From an uncultured Flavobacteriaceae bacterium (GTDB lineage Bacteria > Bacteroidota > Bacteroidia > Flavobacteriales > Flavobacteriaceae), in assembly GCA_947502975.1 (NCBI GenBank), contig CANNBV010000002.1:124001-188000 (forward strand): DNA of 64,000 nt, given 5' to 3'. Made by a program: the position numbers and the translations under genes. Positions 25,166 through 33,970 of the stretch are shown here, piece by piece (the stretch's first letter is position 1; each line of letters opens with the position of its first letter). Below the pieces are notes generated by a model, which worked only from the letters and a program-made list of their open reading frames with translations, was not told the DNA's origin and did not search any database.

Positions 25166-27259
25166 TTATAGGTCTTGTGCTTGAATTGCGGTTATAATTA
25201 CAGTACTGTAAATATCATCTGCAGTACAACCTCTACTTAAGTCATTTACAGGTTTGTTTAAACCCTGTAGCATTGGTCCGATAGCTAAAGCGCCTGTTTC
25301 ACGTTGTACCGCTTTGTAGGTGTTGTTTCCTGTGTTTAAATCAGGAAAAATCAATACACTTGCTTGTCCTGCAACTTCAGAATCTGGTAATTTGCTTTTA
25401 CCAATACGCATATCTACAGCAGCGTCGTATTGAATAGGACCTTCAATTTTTATATGCGGTGCTTTTTCTTTGACAATTTCAGTAGCTTCTCTTACGCGTT
25501 CTACATCTTCACCTTTTCCTGATGCTCCAGAAGAATAGGATAGCATGGCTAATTTAGGTTCTACACCAAAGTCTTGCGCCGATTTTGCAGAAGAAATTGC
25601 TATTTCTGCCAATTGTTCTGCATTTGGATTTGGGTTAATAGCACAGTCGCCAAATATACTCACCCTATCCTCTAAACACATAAAGAATATAGAGGACACA
25701 ATATTTACTCCAGGTTTTGTTTTAATGAATTGTAACGCTGGTCGTAAGGTGTGTGCCGTTGTGTGAGCTGCGCCAGAAACCATACCATCGGCGTGGCCTT
25801 TGTGAATCATCATAGTAGCGAAATAAGACACGTCAGACATAGCATCTTTTGCCATATCTAGATTCACACCTTTATGTTTTCGTAATTCATAAAAGGTGTT
25901 TACATAATCTTCAAAATGAGGCGATTTTTGTGGTGCAACAATATTGATGTCTTTAGGATTTAAAGGAATATCAAGTGTTTCAATATGTTCCTTTATTTTA
26001 TTTTCTTCACCGATTAATGTCAAATCAACGACATGTGCATCAATTAGTCTTGCTGCCGCTCTAAGCACCCTTTCGTCGTAACCTTCAGGTAAAACAATAT
26101 GCTTTTTTTGTTGTAATGCGCGCTGCAAAAGATTGTATTGAAACATTCTAGGTGTAAATATTTCAGATTTAAACGTAATTAAATCATTGGCTAGTTTATC
26201 TGTATTTACATGCTTTTCAAAAGTGGCAATTGAGGTTTCAATTTTCTCAATATTTTCAGCATAGATTCTTGATCTAATTTTCCCTGTAGTATTGGCCACA
26301 GCAAAGGTGCCATCTTTAACATTTATAATAGGCACAACGCTTGAAAGTCCTTCAATAAGTTTTAAAATAGAATCTTCTGGCATTAGTCCGCCAGTTAAAA
26401 TGATTCCTGAAATTTTAGGGTAATTTTTAGAAATGTTTGCTTGTAGTGCTCCAAGGATAATATCGGCCCTATCTCCAGCTGTGATCACCAAACAATCATC
26501 TTTAAGTTGATTTAAGTAGTTTCTAAGCTGCATTGTTGCCACATTAAAACTATGCACTTGATTGTTTATCATGTCTTTCCCAAACAGGACTTCACCATTT
26601 AACTTCTTGACAATTTCCTTTACTGTCGGACTAGCTAAACTCTTAATTTTAGGAATTACAGTAATGTCTGTGCCACACGATATTCGCTTTTGTAATAATG
26701 CTTTTAATTGAGATACATCATCAGGATTAACCTTGTTAGTCATAATAGAAAGTACATCTACCTCTTCCTTAAACGTATCATGGGCTAATTGAACGTTATC
26801 GATAACTTCTGAAAGGTTATTGCTGCTATCACCTCTAGAAACTATAATAACAGGTAGTCCTAAATTTTTAGAAATCAGCATGTTAATATCTAATTCTAAA
26901 CTCGAATTTTCATGAGAAAAATCGGTGCCTTCAACTAGTACAATATCAAAACGCTCTTCTAAATATTTATACTTTTCTATGACATGATCTATAACATCTC
27001 CAGATTTTCCTTTATTATAAAGTTCTAGAACTTCACTTCTTTTGTATGCAAAGGTCTTCTTATAATTAATATCCAATTCAAAATAAGATACTACTGTGTT
27101 AATGTGATTATCAAACTCGCCTTCTTTGGTGTCTTCAATAATAGGCCTAAAATAACCTACTTTTGCAGTTTTACCCAATAGCATACGCATTAAGCCTAAT
27201 ACCACAACAGATTTACCACTATTAGGTTCAATAGTTGCTACATAAATTCCTTTGCTCAT
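25166..27259 (-). CDS. pta: Phosphate acetyltransferase
   Basis: Converts acetyl-CoA and phosphate to acetyl phosphate for AckA. It is the long form: an N-terminal BioD-like P-loop domain (ATIEPNSGKSVVVLGLMRML), a middle DRTGG-type domain, and a C-terminal PTA/PTB catalytic domain (LPEGYDERVLRAA ... GPMLQGLNKPVNDLSRG). I chose the ATG at 27259 (697 residues) rather than 27280, because a -7 promoter box lies at 27282-27289 and transcription would start at or after the upstream ATG. Confidence 0.95.
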   Translation of the reverse strand: MSKGIYVATIEPNSGKSVVVLGLMRMLLGKTAKVGYFRPIIEDTKEGEFDNHINTVVSYFELDINYKKTFAYKRSEVLELYNKGKSGDVIDHVIEKYKYLEERFDIVLVEGTDFSHENSSLELDINMLISKNLGLPVIIVSRGDSSNNLSEVIDNVQLAHDTFKEEVDVLSIMTNKVNPDDVSQLKALLQKRISCGTDITVIPKIKSLASPTVKEIVKKLNGEVLFGKDMINNQVHSFNVATMQLRNYLNQLKDDCLVITAGDRADIILGALQANISKNYPKISGIILTGGLMPEDSILKLIEGLSSVVPIINVKDGTFAVANTTGKIRSRIYAENIEKIETSIATFEKHVNTDKLANDLITFKSEIFTPRMFQYNLLQRALQQKKHIVLPEGYDERVLRAAARLIDAHVVDLTLIGEENKIKEHIETLDIPLNPKDINIVAPQKSPHFEDYVNTFYELRKHKGVNLDMAKDAMSDVSYFATMMIHKGHADGMVSGAAHTTAHTLRPALQFIKTKPGVNIVSSIFFMCLEDRVSIFGDCAINPNPNAEQLAEIAISSAKSAQDFGVEPKLAMLSYSSGASGKGEDVERVREATEIVKEKAPHIKIEGPIQYDAAVDMRIGKSKLPDSEVAGQASVLIFPDLNTGNNTYKAVQRETGALAIGPMLQGLNKPVNDLSRGCTADDIYSTVIITAIQAQDL

Positions 27260-27281
27260 TGTAATGGTTTTTGAAGTCATA

Positions 27282-27289
27282 CAAAGATA
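27282..27289 (-). promoter_or_regulatory. -7 box for pta-ackA
   Basis: TATCTTTG on the minus strand fits TAnnTTTG. The predicted start site falls about 7 bases downstream, between the two candidate ATGs, leaving a short 5' leader for the ATG at 27259. A matching -33 element is not obvious. Confidence 0.5.
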
Positions 27290-27464
27290 ACGTATCCTTT
27301 TTTGTAGATGAATTACCCTTGCTATTTTACTATAAAATCATAACAAAATTAGTGTCTTAATATCGTTGTGAATATGATTTTTGTCATGCATTTATAAGAT
27401 TGCTTGTATTTGTTTTAGGAAGTTTAGTTTTATTACATTTATACTGAATATCAAAACGCATATA

Positions 27465-28517
27465 ATGAGTTTTAAAAATAACAAACTACATTTTTATATT
27501 GGAAGTTATACCGAAATGCTTGCTGAAGATTTCGGAGGTTCTGGCAAAGGCATCTATGTACTAGAACTGAATTTAGATACAGGTGAAATAAAGCTACTTA
27601 GCACATATAAACTCACAAATCCAGCTTATCTTACAGTAAATGCATCACATGTATATGCTATTTCAGAAGTTGAAGAGTATAAACATCCAAAAGTAAGTGC
27701 ATTCAAAATAAAGGATCATGGTGTGTTAGAGTTTGTTAACGAACAACATGTTGAAGGTAGTTTACCATGTCATATTAATATACAACATAAAACGCTTCTT
27801 GTTGCATGTTATGGTTCTGGGAATGTATTGTCTTTTCCAGTAGATAATGAAGGTAAAATTTTAAAACATAATTACAATTTTAAGCACACGGGTAAGAGTA
27901 TAAATATGGAAAGACAGGAAGCACCACATGCACATCAAGTAGTTATCCATCCCGAGAGAGAAGAGGTTTTTGTGCCAGATTTAGGAATAGACAAGATTAA
28001 AGTGTATCAGTTTAATAACCAGGTTTTAACTCCAATGCCAAGATTAGATATAGATATACCAAAAGGGAATGGTCCAAGGCATATGGTATTTCACCGAAAT
28101 GGAAACTTGGCTTATGTCATGAATGAACTTACGGGAAATGTTACTGTACTTAAATTAGAAGGCGATAAATTTCAATATAAAGATTCGTATAAATCATTAC
28201 CACAAACTTTTACAGAAACTCCAAGTGGTGCAGCAATAAGAATTCATCCTAATGGAAAGTATCTCTATGTTGCAAATCGTACCATTGATAGTATTACCAT
28301 TTTTAAAATTCAAGGCGAATCACTAGAGCTTTTAGACTATCAATACACCAATGGCACAACGATAAGGGAATTTAATATTACACCAGATGGTAATTGGTTA
28401 ATTGCGTGTTTACAAGATTCCAACGAGGTCATTAGTTACAGTATTCTCTCATCAGGGTTGCTTCAAGAAAAACAAAGAAACACAACTATTATTTCTCCTG
28501 TTTGTGTGTGTTTTTAA
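27465..28517 (+). CDS. Lactonase-family seven-bladed beta-propeller protein
   Basis: A 350-residue protein of the 6-phosphogluconolactonase/carboxymuconate-cyclase lactonase family: YIGSYTE at the start, then HQVVIHPEREEVFVPDLGIDKI, GPRHMVFHRNGNLAYVMNELTGNV and GAAIRIHPNGKYLYVANRT. No signal peptide is present with the ATG at 27465. The gene faces the fucosidase gene end to end, so a role in opening a sugar lactone from the neighbouring catabolic cluster is possible, but it is on the other strand. The true substrate is unknown. Confidence 0.82.
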   Translation: MSFKNNKLHFYIGSYTEMLAEDFGGSGKGIYVLELNLDTGEIKLLSTYKLTNPAYLTVNASHVYAISEVEEYKHPKVSAFKIKDHGVLEFVNEQHVEGSLPCHINIQHKTLLVACYGSGNVLSFPVDNEGKILKHNYNFKHTGKSINMERQEAPHAHQVVIHPEREEVFVPDLGIDKIKVYQFNNQVLTPMPRLDIDIPKGNGPRHMVFHRNGNLAYVMNELTGNVTVLKLEGDKFQYKDSYKSLPQTFTETPSGAAIRIHPNGKYLYVANRTIDSITIFKIQGESLELLDYQYTNGTTIREFNITPDGNWLIACLQDSNEVISYSILSSGLLQEKQRNTTIISPVCVCF

Positions 28518-28632
28518 TTTGGGCGCTACCCGCAAGGGGTCGGGCTTTCCGCTATATCTTTTTTGTATCGATAGCTTCGAGAATCTCAGCCACCGATACA
28601 AAAAAGGATGCCGCTGCAATCCCTAGCGCGGG
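28518..28632 (+). repeat. Copy C of the dispersed ~100-bp repeat
   Basis: It begins immediately after the lactonase stop with TTTGGGCGCTACCC, continues GGGTCGGGCTTTCCGC, and ends GCAATCCCTAGCGCGGG. The inner module is a 12-bp perfect hairpin, TTTTTTGTATCG against CGATACAAAAAA. It is the best preserved copy of the family in the window. Confidence 0.8.
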
Positions 28633-28682
28633 TGAGCCTGCTAACACCAGTTTAACTTTTAGGTTCAGGTATTTTTGCTCAT

Positions 28683-28718
28683 AAAAAAAGCTTGCCTGTT
28701 CAAAGAACAAGCAAGCTT
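28683..28718 (-). terminator. Rho-independent terminator of the fucosidase operon
   Basis: On the minus strand a 14-bp stem (AAGCTTGCTTGTTC against GAACAGGCAAGCTT, one U-G pair) with a three-base loop is followed by a run of T. It lies 22 bases after the fucosidase stop and ends the long minus-strand cluster. Confidence 0.85.
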
Positions 28719-28739
28719 AACAACATGTTTAGTTGTAGT

Positions 28740-30308
28740 TTAGTTGAAATTTATCTTAAATGAAAATGCATGATCTCCAACTTTTTCTTTTGGTAAATCA
28801 ATATATAAACCATCGTCCTTCATTTCAAAACTTAAGTCACCTTCATGACCTAATAATTGAATGGATTTGATGTCTTTTTTCAAATATGTATTTCCTTTTT
28901 TAAACGAGTGGATTTTTTTGGTGTCACCTTCAGGCCAATCCATAACAATGGCATAAAGTGTTTCACCTTTAGTTGTAAAACGCACATCTTTTGACGTGTT
29001 ATCAGCGTTTTTACGCTCACTAAGGTGTCCTTCAATAACCTCAGTGTCACCTTCTCCATAAATTTCAAAAGGACGTGTACCATAGATCGCTTCCCCATTA
29101 ACTTGTAACCATTGTCCCATTTCTAATAAACGTTCTTTAACAGGCTCTGGAATAGTACCATCAGCTCTTGGTGTGATGTTTAATAAAACTGCCCCGTTTT
29201 TACTCACTACATCAACTAAAAAGTCAACAAGTCTGTTTGTCGATTTATAATTAGGATCATCAATATGGCACCATGCTTTCCAATCAATAGAATCATCTGT
29301 TAACCAAGGAAAATCTTTTTTCTCACTCATTCTGGCGCGTTCTAGATCCAGTACGGCAGAGCCTTTTGCAAAATCATAAAACTTATAAGTAGAAACAACC
29401 TCTTGGTCTTTCTTTGCAGCTTCATTATAATAATATTGTAAAAATTCTTTTCTGTGGGCCTCACTTATAACATCCATTTTATTGTCAAACCATACTAAGT
29501 CTGGATCGTATTTATCAACAATCTCTTTTAATCGGTTTAACCATTCATCGTTAAAAGCTTTGTCTGCAAGAGGATAATATCGTTTAACACCAGCATCAAT
29601 CTCGTGTGGGTTTGGAGGCATTTGGTTATCTCCTTTTTTAAGTTTTGGTCCGTATAGTCCAGCATATTTAGGATCTGATGCATCTGTCGTTTCATCCCAA
29701 GTTGGATACCAACCAAATAACCAGTGGCGATGAAAAGTAGCGATGAACTTCATGTCTCTCTTACGAATTTCTTTAGACAATTCTCCCATTACGTCGCGTT
29801 TTGGTCCCATATCCATAGCATCCCATTCAGTCAAATCACTATCCCACATGGCGAACCCATCAGCGTGCTCTGATACAGGGCCGGCAAATTTAGCACCAGC
29901 TTTTTCGAATAGGTCTGCCCATTCAGCAGCATCAAATTTTTCAGCTTTGAACATCGGAATAAAATCCTTGTATCCAAATTCATTTAAAGGGCCGTAAGTT
30001 TTTACATGGTAATCGTGAATTGCACTTGCTTTACCATCTTTTGCTTCTGGATTGTCTTTGTTAACATACATCCAATGCGCATACCATTCAGTTTCGTGAG
30101 CAGGCACAGAATATGGTCCCCAATGACAATAAATACCAAATTTTGCATCTAAAAACCATTCTGGAGTTTTATGTTGTTTTAATGACTCCCAGTTAGCCTC
30201 GTAAGTCATAACTTCTTTTGATGCAGTATCTTTGTTAGCATCTTCTTTAGCTTTGTTATTACACGATAGTACCACTAGAGCGAGTAACAGAATTGAAAAT
30301 AGTCTCAT
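28740..30308 (-). CDS. GH29 alpha-L-fucosidase, lipoprotein
   Basis: Releases alpha-L-fucose from glycans. It is a 522-residue protein with a lipoprotein signal (Cys16 in VVLSC) and an acidic/lysine-rich spacer. The GH29 barrel is visible from WFLDAKFGIYCHWGPYSVPAHETEWY. The presumed nucleophile Asp275 is in DLVWFDNKMD, and the block NGAVLLNITPRADG is typical of the family. The C-terminal 90 residues form a beta-sandwich. It is the last gene of the minus-strand cluster, 27 bases after the MaoC gene. It suggests that fucose, or a fucose-containing algal glycan, is a substrate of the pathway. Confidence 0.9.
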   Translation of the reverse strand: MRLFSILLLALVVLSCNNKAKEDANKDTASKEVMTYEANWESLKQHKTPEWFLDAKFGIYCHWGPYSVPAHETEWYAHWMYVNKDNPEAKDGKASAIHDYHVKTYGPLNEFGYKDFIPMFKAEKFDAAEWADLFEKAGAKFAGPVSEHADGFAMWDSDLTEWDAMDMGPKRDVMGELSKEIRKRDMKFIATFHRHWLFGWYPTWDETTDASDPKYAGLYGPKLKKGDNQMPPNPHEIDAGVKRYYPLADKAFNDEWLNRLKEIVDKYDPDLVWFDNKMDVISEAHRKEFLQYYYNEAAKKDQEVVSTYKFYDFAKGSAVLDLERARMSEKKDFPWLTDDSIDWKAWCHIDDPNYKSTNRLVDFLVDVVSKNGAVLLNITPRADGTIPEPVKERLLEMGQWLQVNGEAIYGTRPFEIYGEGDTEVIEGHLSERKNADNTSKDVRFTTKGETLYAIVMDWPEGDTKKIHSFKKGNTYLKKDIKSIQLLGHEGDLSFEMKDDGLYIDLPKEKVGDHAFSFKINFN

Positions 30309-30335
30309 AAATAATTCTTATTTAGTTGTATTGTT

Positions 30336-30785
30336 TTATAGGAAAGCCTTCTTTTTTGCTAATAAAATATGATCGCATACTAGCACCAATTCATCATTTT
30401 GGTTAAAAATTTCAACATGTTCGTTTACATGGCCAAGTTCAGGTCGTTTAGATTCTTTTTTTTCTGAAATAGTTACAACAACACGAATAGTATCACCAAT
30501 ATGTACAGGTTTTATAAAACGCAGTCTGTCGTAACCTTTCGAAAAGGCCTCAGGGTTTATTTCAGTAGCTGTCATGCCAATACCAACAGCAAAAGTTAAT
30601 GTGCCGTGAGCTATACGTTGTTTAAAGGGTTGAGTTTTACACCATTCTGCATCCATGTGATGTGGAAAATAATCACCAGTATGACCCGCATGAACTACAA
30701 AATCAGTCTCTGTAATAGTTCTTCCTAAGGTTTCTCTTTTATGACCTAATTCATAATCTTCGTAAAATTGAGATTTAATATGCAT
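30336..30785 (-). CDS. MaoC-like hydratase/dehydratase
   Basis: A 149-residue hot-dog-fold enzyme of the (R)-specific enoyl-CoA hydratase group. The catalytic Asp and His are in [11 protein letters not shown], followed by [13 protein letters not shown]. These enzymes hydrate or dehydrate CoA thioesters, unusual in a sugar-degradation cluster. It lies between the SDR and the fucosidase in a tight operon. With two class III CoA-transferases upstream it implies a CoA-ester intermediate. Mesaconyl-CoA- or crotonyl-CoA-like chemistry is a family-based possibility. Confidence 0.85.
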   Translation of the reverse strand: MHIKSQFYEDYELGHKRETLGRTITETDFVVHAGHTGDYFPHHMDAEWCKTQPFKQRIAHGTLTFAVGIGMTATEINPEAFSKGYDRLRFIKPVHIGDTIRVVVTISEKKESKRPELGHVNEHVEIFNQNDELVLVCDHILLAKKKAFL

Positions 30786-30853
30786 TGTTAAAACTGTTTA
30801 ATCGTGTAATTGTTTATTTATTTAGCTAGTTCATTGAATGAGATTAAAAGCTT

Positions 30854-31624
30854 TTATCTACCCATCCAACCACCGTCTACAAGAACGATTGTACCATTCA
30901 TATATCCAGCAGCTTCAGATGCTAGAAATACAGTAGGTCCTGCAAAATCTGTAGGGTTACCCCATCTTCCTGCTGGGATTCTAGATAAAATAGATTCTGA
31001 TCTTACCGGATCGTTTCTTAGGGCTTCAGTATTATCTGTCGCAATGTATCCAGGTGCTATAGCGTTTACATTTACGCCTTTTCCAGCCCATTCGTTAGCA
31101 AAAGCCATAGTCATTTGTCCGATGGCACCTTTACTAGCGGCGTAACCCGGTACAGTAATTCCTCCTTGGAATGTTAATAAAGATGCTGTGAAAATAATTT
31201 TCCCAGACTCTCTTTTTACCATTTCTTTACCAATCTCTCTGGTTAAGATAAACTGTGCATTTTGATTTACTTCTATGACTTTATCCCACATTTCATCTGG
31301 ATGTTCTGCAGCTGGTGTTCTTAAAATAGTTCCAGCATTATTAACCAAAATATCAATTTGTGTATGATCAGCTTTTACAGCTTCAATAAACGTATATAAT
31401 GATTTTCTATTTGAAAAATCACATTGGTAGGCGCTAAAGGTTTTACCTCTAGAAGTCACTTCTTTTTCAACATCACTTCCGCTTAACTCTAAAGATGCAG
31501 AAACACCAATAATATTTGCTCCAGCCTCTGCTAAACCAATAGCCATGGCTTTTCCTATTCCTCTTTTACAGCCTGTTACTAATGCCGTTTTTCCTTCTAA
31601 ACTAAATGTATTTAAAATACTCAT
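30854..31624 (-). CDS. SDR-family sugar/sugar-acid dehydrogenase (KduD-like)
   Basis: A 256-residue classical short-chain dehydrogenase: cofactor motif TGCKRGIGKAMA, NNAG, catalytic YAASKG, and the late PGYIATDNTEALRND block typical of 2-deoxy-gluconate/3-deoxy-hexulosonate dehydrogenases such as KduD and 2-keto-3-deoxy-fuconate dehydrogenase. In a fucosidase-containing operon, oxidation of a deoxy sugar acid is likely. The exact substrate is not determined by the sequence. Confidence 0.85.
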   Translation of the reverse strand: MSILNTFSLEGKTALVTGCKRGIGKAMAIGLAEAGANIIGVSASLELSGSDVEKEVTSRGKTFSAYQCDFSNRKSLYTFIEAVKADHTQIDILVNNAGTILRTPAAEHPDEMWDKVIEVNQNAQFILTREIGKEMVKRESGKIIFTASLLTFQGGITVPGYAASKGAIGQMTMAFANEWAGKGVNVNAIAPGYIATDNTEALRNDPVRSESILSRIPAGRWGNPTDFAGPTVFLASEAAGYMNGTIVLVDGGWMGR

Positions 31625-31653
31625 TTGTGATATATTTGTTGTAATTAATTAAA

Positions 31654-32670
31654 TTATAGTGTGCAATCCATTAAGACTTTCATGCCATCAGGATTATTAT
31701 CAATATTTTCAAAAACTTGTTGAATATTACTTAACGGTTGTACATCTGTAATCATATCTTCAAATGGCAACTCATTTTTTGTAATTAAATCAATTGATTT
31801 TTCGTAATCTTCTTTTTCATATACTCGGGCTCCAATTAATTTTAATTCCTTCCAAAAGAATTTAAATAAATCTATTGGCTTTTTTTCACCGTGTATAGCA
31901 ACCATTAAAATTCTACCTCTAATACCAGCAATTTCAGTCATAATATCTAATGCAGGTTGTACGCCCGCAACTTCAAAAACAACATCAGCTAAACGCCCTT
32001 CTGTTTGTTCTTTTACGTATTCTACTAAATTATTAGTAATCGGGTTTACAGCATTTAACCCCATAGCTTTAGCTTTGGCTATACGCTTTTCATTTACTTC
32101 AGAAATGATAACGTTTGCACCAGTTTGTTTCGCTACCATAGCAACTAGAAGCCCGATAGGACCGCCACCAAGAACAACTGCAGTTTCGCCAGCTTTTAAA
32201 CCGCTTAATCTTACATCATGCGTGGCTACTGAAAGCGGTTCTATTAATGCCGCTAATTTTAAATCGGTATCTGCCTTTAATTTGTGTAGCGTAAATGCGG
32301 GTACATTCCAGTATTCTTGCATAGCTCCAGGACTGTCAATACCAATGAATTTTAATTCTTCGCAAATATGATTAAATCCTTTGTCTGATGGTTTTACTTT
32401 CCTGTCATCTAAAGGACGTACTACTATTTTATCACCAACAGCGTATCCAGAAACGTCCTCGCCTATAGCATTGATAACACCAGACATTTCATGACCAATA
32501 GTCTCAGGAATGTTTACTCGTTTGTCCATCATTCCATGATAGATATGAACATCTGTACCGCATACACCTACGTACGCTACTTTAATTTGAACTTCTCCCT
32601 TTCCAGGAGCTTCAATCTCTTTTTCTAATACTGAGAAGGTTTTATTGCCTTCGTATTGTGTTGCTTTCAT
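31654..32670 (-). CDS. Zinc-type medium-chain dehydrogenase without structural zinc
   Basis: A 338-residue MDR protein. The catalytic zinc site is present (VGVCGTDVHIYHG and TIGHEMSG), as is the Rossmann motif VLGGGPIGLLVA. The lobe that normally holds four structural-zinc cysteines instead reads with a single Cys (HICEELKF), so the structural zinc appears lost. Relatives oxidise polyols, threonine or aldoses; L-fucose or a derived sugar alcohol is a plausible substrate from context. It is the first gene of the second operon half, with its own promoter upstream. Confidence 0.82.
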   Translation of the reverse strand: MKATQYEGNKTFSVLEKEIEAPGKGEVQIKVAYVGVCGTDVHIYHGMMDKRVNIPETIGHEMSGVINAIGEDVSGYAVGDKIVVRPLDDRKVKPSDKGFNHICEELKFIGIDSPGAMQEYWNVPAFTLHKLKADTDLKLAALIEPLSVATHDVRLSGLKAGETAVVLGGGPIGLLVAMVAKQTGANVIISEVNEKRIAKAKAMGLNAVNPITNNLVEYVKEQTEGRLADVVFEVAGVQPALDIMTEIAGIRGRILMVAIHGEKKPIDLFKFFWKELKLIGARVYEKEDYEKSIDLITKNELPFEDMITDVQPLSNIQQVFENIDNNPDGMKVLMDCTL

Positions 32671-32899
32671 TTTTGAATTAAATAAATTTATTGTTTTTAG
32701 TTTAGATAAATAATCTTTTTTAGTGTTATTCTAATCCAAAACGTCTCTTATTCAACATCTATTTTGTGGTTTTTAATCAGTGTTTGTTTTTCGATGTTAT
32801 TCTTAGATATACCATTTTTAAATTAGTGGGGCAAAAGTAGATGTTATTGGTAAATTCATAGAATAAATATACTTGATAAATACTAGACATCGATCAAAA
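32671..32899 (-). promoter_or_regulatory. Leader region and promoter of the dehydrogenase-fucosidase operon
   Basis: This 229-base gap splits the minus-strand cluster into two units. TACTTTTG at 32832-32839 (minus strand) fits TAnnTTTG, and would give a 5' leader of about 155 bases. TTGAT at 32873-32877 and ATCAA at 32893-32897 form a weak inverted repeat further upstream. No riboswitch class was recognised in the leader. Confidence 0.45.
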
Positions 32900-33970
32900 T
32901 TAAATATTATAATTTGGAGTTACTCCTCCATCATTATTAGATTCGTATGCCGCTTCAACTATAGCCATAGAATGAACTACATCTTCAACGCTAGTTGGTA
33001 GTTCTTTTGTCGAACCTTCTACATATCTCATTAAAGAGGCCATAGTACCAACAAACGCATCAGGAAACCAAGAGCCTTCCAAATCTACTTCAATCCATTT
33101 TGGCTCTTCTCCTTCTTTTACAATACAATATTGAAATAGGTCTGGCTTTCCGTTCGGGTAATCTAGAAGTAATCCAATTCTAGCTTTAATAGCTCCCTTA
33201 GTTCCTTCCCATTTCACAAAACTCTCTTGGTTTTTTTCTCCAAAATTATGATCGTGGTTGGTGTTGATAATGGCACGCATAGCATCATTATAATCCATAA
33301 TAGTTGTGGTGCGTGTAGACGACATAGGTTTTCCAGGGTTCTTCAACGTTTTTGAATATACTTTTTTTGGATTTCCTAAAAACGAACGAATTAAATCTAT
33401 ATAGTGAATACTGTGTTGCTGAATTTCTAAGCGTGGATGATTAACCACATTTGGAAAATATTCCCAAGGAGTATAGGTTGTTAAACGCACTTCAAAATCA
33501 TATAATTCGCCAATTAAACCTTGGTCTATCAAATATTTTGCAGCCATAACATAAGGCGCAAAACGCATCTGACAATTAATTGCCGCTTTAAATTGTTTTC
33601 TACGGCAAACTTCTAAGATCTCTAGAGTTTGCTCGTAATAATCCCCCATTGGTTTTTGAATAAGCACAGCTGCCTTATCTGGTAATAACTCTAAGGTTGC
33701 TACAAATTGATTTGGCATTAATGTTAAATCATACACTGCGTTTTCAGGCGCATCTGCCACCATTTCTTGCACAGAATCGTATACTTTAGGGATGTTAAAT
33801 GTTTTAGCAACATCTTCTGCACGCTGTTTGGTTCGGTTTGTAATACCCGCTAGAGTAAAACCTACATTTCTATAAGCAGGTAAATGTGCATCTCGTACTA
33901 TTCCTCCAGCTCCAATAATGTAAATTGGTCGGTTTTCTTTTGGTAATTCTGGTTTATAGATTAATTCCAT
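32900..33970 (-). CDS. Gfo/Idh/MocA-family oxidoreductase
   Basis: A 356-residue NAD(P)-dependent sugar oxidoreductase. The N-terminal Rossmann motif is IGAGGIVRDAHLPAY; the catalytic-lysine region reads VLIQKPMGDYYEQ (usual E-K-P), and the C-terminal alpha/beta domain has HSIHYIDLIRSFLGNP. Its stop/start coupling with the upstream gene (33970 overlap) ties it to the binding-protein/CoA-transferase unit. Many relatives oxidise inositols or sugars, or handle sugar acids. Confidence 0.85.
   Translation of the reverse strand: MELIYKPELPKENRPIYIIGAGGIVRDAHLPAYRNVGFTLAGITNRTKQRAEDVAKTFNIPKVYDSVQEMVADAPENAVYDLTLMPNQFVATLELLPDKAAVLIQKPMGDYYEQTLEILEVCRRKQFKAAINCQMRFAPYVMAAKYLIDQGLIGELYDFEVRLTTYTPWEYFPNVVNHPRLEIQQHSIHYIDLIRSFLGNPKKVYSKTLKNPGKPMSSTRTTTIMDYNDAMRAIINTNHDHNFGEKNQESFVKWEGTKGAIKARIGLLLDYPNGKPDLFQYCIVKEGEEPKWIEVDLEGSWFPDAFVGTMASLMRYVEGSTKELPTSVEDVVHSMAIVEAAYESNNDGGVTPNYNI

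Noticed and set aside
25166-27280. Upstream ATG at 27280 as the pta start
   Set aside because: A -7 promoter box ends two bases before it, so transcription would start at or after that codon; the ATG at 27259 also fits the usual family N terminus.
28402-28684. Small plus-strand frames running through repeat copy C
   Set aside because: They are translations of the intergenic repeat and the lactonase 3' end in other frames; similar frames occur in other copies of the repeat.
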